In this document: piece after piece, positions 6,626-9,473 of the stretch
How the letters are laid out: every line of letters begins with the position of its first letter
Position numbering within the stretch: position 1 is the first letter of the stretch
Source of the DNA: CBIFVZ01 sp966185765
Lineage (GTDB): Bacteria; Pseudomonadota; Gammaproteobacteria; Enterobacterales; Enterobacteriaceae
Direction: 5' to 3'
Length of the DNA stretch: 9,473 nucleotides
Assembly: GCA_966185765.1 (NCBI GenBank)
Contig: CBIFVZ010000106.1
Span: forward strand, 1 to 9,473
Translations under genes and position numbers: made by a program
The notes under the pieces: model-generated
What the model was told of the DNA's origin: nothing
Databases searched by the model: none
What the model saw: the letters and a program-made list of their open reading frames with translations, nothing else

Positions 6626-7407
6626 CAGATAATGCGGTTGGTTTTAAAGTCTCGCAGGAAGCTGCCCCAGCGCCGCTCGTAGAATGGCGTCAGGTGCGCC
6701 ATCATAAAGTGGCTGATACCGCCCTCACCTTCAGCAATAAGGCAGATGTCCAGCGGGTCGTCTCCCGGTAGCGTATCCATTGCCACGCTGCCTGCCGCCT
6801 GGATGATAGCTTCGACGTCACCCTCACCGTCAGCCTCAATGCCCAACAGCAGTACCGGTTGCTCTTCCGCCTGCTCTTTTACCGAACACACAAAAGCACG
6901 CTTCACGGTCTTCATGCTTTTAAACAACGTGGTCAGCGAGTCAATCATCTGTGCCGGTGGCTCAGCCACTTGCGAAAGCAGCAGCGCTTCGCCGCCTTCC
7001 AGCACCGTCTGCTGGCTGAGCGGATCGCCTTCTTTACTCAGCAGATGGCTGATTTCCCGTGGCGTGAACTCCTTACCAGCTGGCAGTTTGGCGTTGAGGA
7101 ACAGCGTTTCGCCAGCCGTCATCTCAAACAACGTGCGCACAGGCATCACCACAAATGCCTGTTCGTCTGCTACCGCCTGTTCCAGCGCCGCCAGCGAGGT
7201 AAAAAACGGAATAACCGACGTACCGTCATCCTTTTCCCAGTGTTGTAAATCCACCGCGCTGTCGGCATCTGTCGTCTCGCCCTGTGCGGATTCACCAGGT
7301 ACCCAGACGCTGGCCTCCAGGAGTGCGCGGAAAAACGCCGGACGATACGCTGGCTCAGTTGCCGCCTGCTCCAACAGCGTTTCTAATTCATTTTTTGTTT
7401 CTGACAT
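6625..7407 (-). CDS. sseB: Enhanced serine sensitivity protein SseB
   Basis: SseB was named from an E. coli serine-sensitivity phenotype; its molecular function is not established. It is unrelated to the Salmonella SPI-2 secretion translocon protein of the same name. The chosen ATG at 7407 gives MSETKNELETLLEQ and a 260-residue protein, close to the 258 of E. coli. A TTG fifteen bases upstream (7422) is in frame and would add MTDNP, but nothing favours it. Conserved blocks include LDLQHWEKDDGTSVIPFFTS in the N-terminal SseB domain, FVVMPVRTLFEMTAGE, EVAEPPAQMIDSLTTLFK-type sequence in the C-terminal domain, and the ending FYERRWGSFLRDFKTNRII. No signal peptide or membrane segment is seen. It follows pepB after a structured 139-bp gap. 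Confidence 0.94.
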   Translation of the reverse strand: MSETKNELETLLEQAATEPAYRPAFFRALLEASVWVPGESAQGETTDADSAVDLQHWEKDDGTSVIPFFTSLAALEQAVADEQAFVVMPVRTLFEMTAGETLFLNAKLPAGKEFTPREISHLLSKEGDPLSQQTVLEGGEALLLSQVAEPPAQMIDSLTTLFKSMKTVKRAFVCSVKEQAEEQPVLLLGIEADGEGDVEAIIQAAGSVAMDTLPGDDPLDICLIAEGEGGISHFMMAHLTPFYERRWGSFLRDFKTNRII

Positions 7408-7425
7408 AGGATTATCCGTCAAACA

Positions 7426-7454
7426 GCGGCATCTGCTTTTAATACAGATGCCGC
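7426..7454 (-). repeat. Perfect 10-bp stem-loop upstream of sseB
   Basis: GCGGCATCTG (7426-7435) and CAGATGCCGC (7445-7454) are exact reverse complements around a nine-base A/T-rich loop. On the minus strand it ends 18 nt before the sseB ATG and is followed only by TGTTTG, so it is a poor intrinsic terminator. In a pepB-sseB transcript it would be a very stable hairpin close to the sseB ribosome binding site. Confidence 0.6.
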
Positions 7455-7469
7455 AGCACTGAACGCAGA

Positions 7470-7537
7470 CGCTGGCACATCAGGCTGCGGCCACTACCAG
7501 ACAAGTATCTGGTACTCACAGTACTATTACGCCAGCG
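7470..7537 (-). repeat. Nested inverted repeats after pepB
   Basis: An outer pair, CGCTGGC (7470-7476) with GCCAGCG (7531-7537), encloses an inner perfect hairpin, TACCAGA (7495-7501) with TCTGGTA (7508-7514) over a six-base loop. GTAC/GTAC (7512-7515 with 7521-7524) is an alternative pairing. The cluster begins nine bases after the pepB stop codon in the direction of transcription. It may protect the pepB mRNA 3' end, act as a factor-dependent terminator region or be a processed small RNA; the sequence does not decide. Confidence 0.45.
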
Positions 7538-7546
7538 CCAGAGAGC

Positions 7547-8833
7547 TTACTTTGTCGTGAGCAGATGTGCCAGCGTGCGCACGCCAATGCCAGTCGCACC
7601 AGCCGCCCACTGCTCAACCGCCGATTTGCGGTAAGTCGCTGAACAGTCGATATGCAACCAGCCTTTACGGTAGTTCTCAACGAAGTGAGACAGGAAACCT
7701 GCCGCCGTGCTGGCCCCGGCCGGACAGGCCGCACTGCCCGTGTTATTGAGGTCGGCAAAATTCGACGGCAGCTGGCTGCGGTGCATTTCTGCCAGCGGCA
7801 GGCGCCAGAACGCTTCGTTTTCAGCCTGCGCACTTTGCATCAGACGATTGCTGAGCACATCGTCAAAACTCAACAGCGCGTGATAGTCGTTACCCAGCGC
7901 CGTTTTCGCCGCTCCCGTCAGAGTCGCACAGTCGATGATGATTTCCGGGTTCAGCGCGCTGGCGTCAATGAGGCCATCGGCCAGTACCAGACGGCCTTCA
8001 GCATCAGTATTCATCACCTCAACCGTTTTGCCGTTACGGTAGTGAATAATATCGCCAAGCTTAAAAGCGTTACCGCTTACCATATTATCGGCGCAACACA
8101 GAATCAGCTTCACACGTTTGTTCAGACCGCGAGTAATGGCATAGGCCAGTGAGCCAGTCACCAGTGCAGCACCGCCCATATCGGACTTCATGGAGTCCAT
8201 AAAGTTGGTTGGCTTGAGGCTGTAGCCGCCGGAGTCAAAGGTGATCCCTTTACCAACCAGACAGGCGTACACTGGCGTATTCGCGTCACCGGTCGGGTTA
8301 TAGTCGAGCGTCAACAGCACAGGCGCACGACTGGAGCCGCGCCCGACGGTGTGCAGCCCAACGTAATTCTGCTCGCGCAGATCTTCACCTTTGGTAATAC
8401 GGTAAGAAATCCTCTCGCCGCCGACACCGCTCAGCAAATCCACCGCACGCTGCGCCAGCTGCTCTGGCCCGACGTCCTCTGCCGGGGCATTAATCACATC
8501 GCGCACCCAGTCAATGCAGGTCAGGCGGCTGTCCAGTTCGCGTTGCTGCACCTCATCGAGGGTAGCCCATTCAACTTTTCGCTGCCCTTTCGGCCCACGA
8601 TAGCCGAGCCAGAAAGCCCAGCTTTTCTCAACGTCCCAGCCGCTGCCAGAAAGACGCACGTGCTTAAGTCCCTGACCGTCAATTTTACGCGCTGCGCGCT
8701 GAATCAGGGCCAGGTCATCACGACCGCTGAGGTGCAACGTAACACCTTCATTGTTAATACTGTAAGCGGCTTTCTCTCCCCAGCGAGCATCTGCAGGTGC
8801 GCTGGAAAGCATAATATTCATGGCTTCACTCAT
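7547..8833 (-). CDS. pepB: Peptidase B (M17 leucyl aminopeptidase family)
   Basis: PepB is a cytoplasmic broad-specificity aminopeptidase of family M17 that uses two divalent metal ions. The 428-residue protein is one longer than E. coli PepB. The metal ligands are visible at the usual numbers: Lys195 and Asp200 (GKGITFDSGG), Asp218 (SDMGGAA), Asp277 and Glu279 in the family signature NTDAEGRL. Catalytic Lys207 and Arg281 are also present. The length and the match to PepB through the N-terminal domain separate it from the longer PepA. The AAGGA at 8845-8841, seven bases before ATG, supports the start. It lies 65 bp beyond iscX, but an intrinsic terminator fills that gap, so it may depend on read-through or on a promoter I cannot see. 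Confidence 0.97.
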   Translation of the reverse strand: MSEAMNIMLSSAPADARWGEKAAYSINNEGVTLHLSGRDDLALIQRAARKIDGQGLKHVRLSGSGWDVEKSWAFWLGYRGPKGQRKVEWATLDEVQQRELDSRLTCIDWVRDVINAPAEDVGPEQLAQRAVDLLSGVGGERISYRITKGEDLREQNYVGLHTVGRGSSRAPVLLTLDYNPTGDANTPVYACLVGKGITFDSGGYSLKPTNFMDSMKSDMGGAALVTGSLAYAITRGLNKRVKLILCCADNMVSGNAFKLGDIIHYRNGKTVEVMNTDAEGRLVLADGLIDASALNPEIIIDCATLTGAAKTALGNDYHALLSFDDVLSNRLMQSAQAENEAFWRLPLAEMHRSQLPSNFADLNNTGSAACPAGASTAAGFLSHFVENYRKGWLHIDCSATYRKSAVEQWAAGATGIGVRTLAHLLTTK

Positions 8834-8865
8834 CTTGTTTTCCTTATTGTGTTGTCGCCCGGTAT

Positions 8866-8894
8866 AAAAAAACGGGCCGCCACTGGCAGCCCGT
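8866..8894 (-). terminator. Strong intrinsic terminator after iscX
   Basis: On the minus strand ACGGGCTGCC (8894 downward) pairs with GGCGGCCCGT with one G-U wobble and a three-base loop, followed by a run of six or seven T residues (8872-8866). It starts four bases after the iscX stop codon and would end the isc operon before pepB. Confidence 0.9.
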
Positions 8895-8898
8895 TGTG

Positions 8899-9099
8899 TT
8901 ACTCAGCTTCGTCCAGCCAGACCAGCAGGATAGCCTCAAGTATCTTTTCGTTCGACGCATTCGGATCATCGTCAAATTCATCCAGCTCGCAAATCCACTG
9001 ATGCATATCGGTAAAGCGCACGGTCTTCGGATCGGTATCCGGGCGGCTGTCGTACAGCGCCTCGCCGATTTCGCGGCTGTCGGTCCACTTCAGTCCCAT
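8899..9099 (-). CDS. iscX: Fe-S cluster assembly protein IscX
   Basis: IscX (YfhJ) is a small acidic protein that binds the cysteine desulfurase IscS and iron, and is proposed to tune the rate of cluster assembly on IscU. At 66 residues it matches the E. coli length exactly, from MGLKWTDSREIGEAL to ILLVWLDEAE. Acidic residues are concentrated in the middle (CELDEFDDDPNAS, 37-49). GAGG before the ATG at 9099 supports the start. It follows fdx by 11 bp, the standard isc arrangement, and is the last gene before the terminator. Confidence 0.97.
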   Translation of the reverse strand: MGLKWTDSREIGEALYDSRPDTDPKTVRFTDMHQWICELDEFDDDPNASNEKILEAILLVWLDEAE

Positions 9100-9110
9100 A
9101 CTACCCTCTG

Positions 9111-9446
9111 TTAATGTTCGCGTGCATGGTTGATTGTGTAACGCGGAATTTCCACGACCAGGTCTTCATCGCTAACCCGCGCCTGGCAGCCAAGACGGCT
9201 TTCCGGCTCCAGTCCCCAGGCCTTATCGAGCATGTCGTCTTCGTCTTCGCTGCTTTCTGCCAGCGAGTCAAAGCCTTCACGTACGATGCAATGGCATGTC
9301 GTGCAGGCACAGGATTTTTCACACGCGTGTTCCACTTCAATGCCGTTACGCAGGGCAACGTCAAGGATGGTTTCACCGGTTTGCGCTTCCAGCACTGCGC
9401 CATCCGGACAGAGGTCCTGATGAGGCAGAAAAACAATCTTTGGCAT
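9111..9446 (-). CDS. fdx: [2Fe-2S] adrenodoxin-type ferredoxin of the isc operon
   Basis: Fdx supplies electrons for iron-sulfur cluster assembly on IscU. The 111-residue length is that of E. coli Fdx. The [2Fe-2S] ligands are Cys42, Cys48, Cys51 and Cys87, within HACEKSCACTTCHC (40-53) and RLGCQAR (84-90). The extra Cys46 next to the cluster, typical of isc ferredoxins, is also present. The acidic helix SSEDEDDMLDKAWGLEPESR is the surface used to dock partners in this family. The start overlaps the hscA end closely, leaving a single base between the hscA stop and the ATG, which indicates translational coupling. iscX follows after 11 bp. Confidence 0.98.
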   Translation of the reverse strand: MPKIVFLPHQDLCPDGAVLEAQTGETILDVALRNGIEVEHACEKSCACTTCHCIVREGFDSLAESSEDEDDMLDKAWGLEPESRLGCQARVSDEDLVVEIPRYTINHAREH

Positions 9447-9447
9447 A

Positions 9448-9473
9448 TTAAACCTCGTCCACGGAGTGGCCTT
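9448..9473 (-). CDS. hscA: Fe-S chaperone HscA, last seven codons (cut by window edge)
   Basis: On the minus strand the right edge encodes GHSVDEV followed by a TAA stop (9450-9448). This equals the C-terminus of E. coli HscA, the Hsp70-class chaperone that releases clusters from IscU. The position directly before fdx fits the hscB-hscA-fdx-iscX order. Only the tail is visible, so the call rests on this short match plus gene order. Confidence 0.85.

Noticed and set aside
7408..7422. Upstream TTG start for sseB adding MTDNP
   Set aside because: The downstream ATG gives the conserved MSETKNE N-terminus and a length near that of E. coli; the TTG is a weak start and no better placed relative to a ribosome binding site.
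6746..7462. 238-codon plus-strand open frame opposite sseB
   Set aside because: Very serine-rich and without family resemblance; it mirrors sseB codon structure and overlaps the 10-bp hairpin at its end.

Overview
This is ordinary core chromosome from a member of the Enterobacteriaceae. Nearly every gene can be recognised by near-identity of sequence, catalytic residue numbering and order to the Escherichia coli hisS-to-isc region. Base composition looks balanced to mildly GC-rich by eye. The genus cannot be fixed without a search; it looks like an Enterobacter, Citrobacter or Leclercia-type enteric, not E. coli itself. I see no transposase, phage gene, CRISPR array, tRNA or rRNA.

Layout. 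The minus strand carries, reading right to left in transcription order: the last codons of hscA, then fdx and iscX (the tail of the isc iron-sulfur operon, closed by a strong intrinsic terminator), pepB, sseB, then further left ndk, rlmN, rodZ, ispG and the first 322 codons of hisS, which runs off the left edge. The only plus-strand gene is sseA at 5719-6567. It diverges from ndk and converges on sseB, with a bidirectional terminator in the 57-bp gap between sseA and sseB.

How the genes relate. They are housekeeping functions: tRNA-His charging (hisS), isoprenoid precursor synthesis by a [4Fe-4S] enzyme (ispG), cell shape (rodZ), rRNA/tRNA methylation by a radical-SAM [4Fe-4S] enzyme (rlmN), nucleotide balance (ndk), sulfur transfer (sseA), an uncharacterised serine-sensitivity protein (sseB), peptide turnover (pepB) and Fe-S assembly (fdx, iscX, hscA). 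IspG and RlmN are both clients of Fe-S assembly, although that link is inference and not an operon.

What stands out. Compared with the E. coli order as I recall it, pbpC and yfhM, which lie between ndk and sseA, are absent, and the sseA-sseB gap is too short to hold the RyfA small RNA. The intergenic regions hold several strong inverted repeats: a terminator-like hairpin at the start of the hisS leader, a perfect 8-bp inverted repeat inside the putative hisS promoter, and a nested stem-loop cluster between pepB and sseB. The only gene-free stretch over 300 bases is 3270-3671, upstream of rodZ. I find no convincing novel biological system here; the best leads are the gene-content difference and the structured intergenic RNAs.
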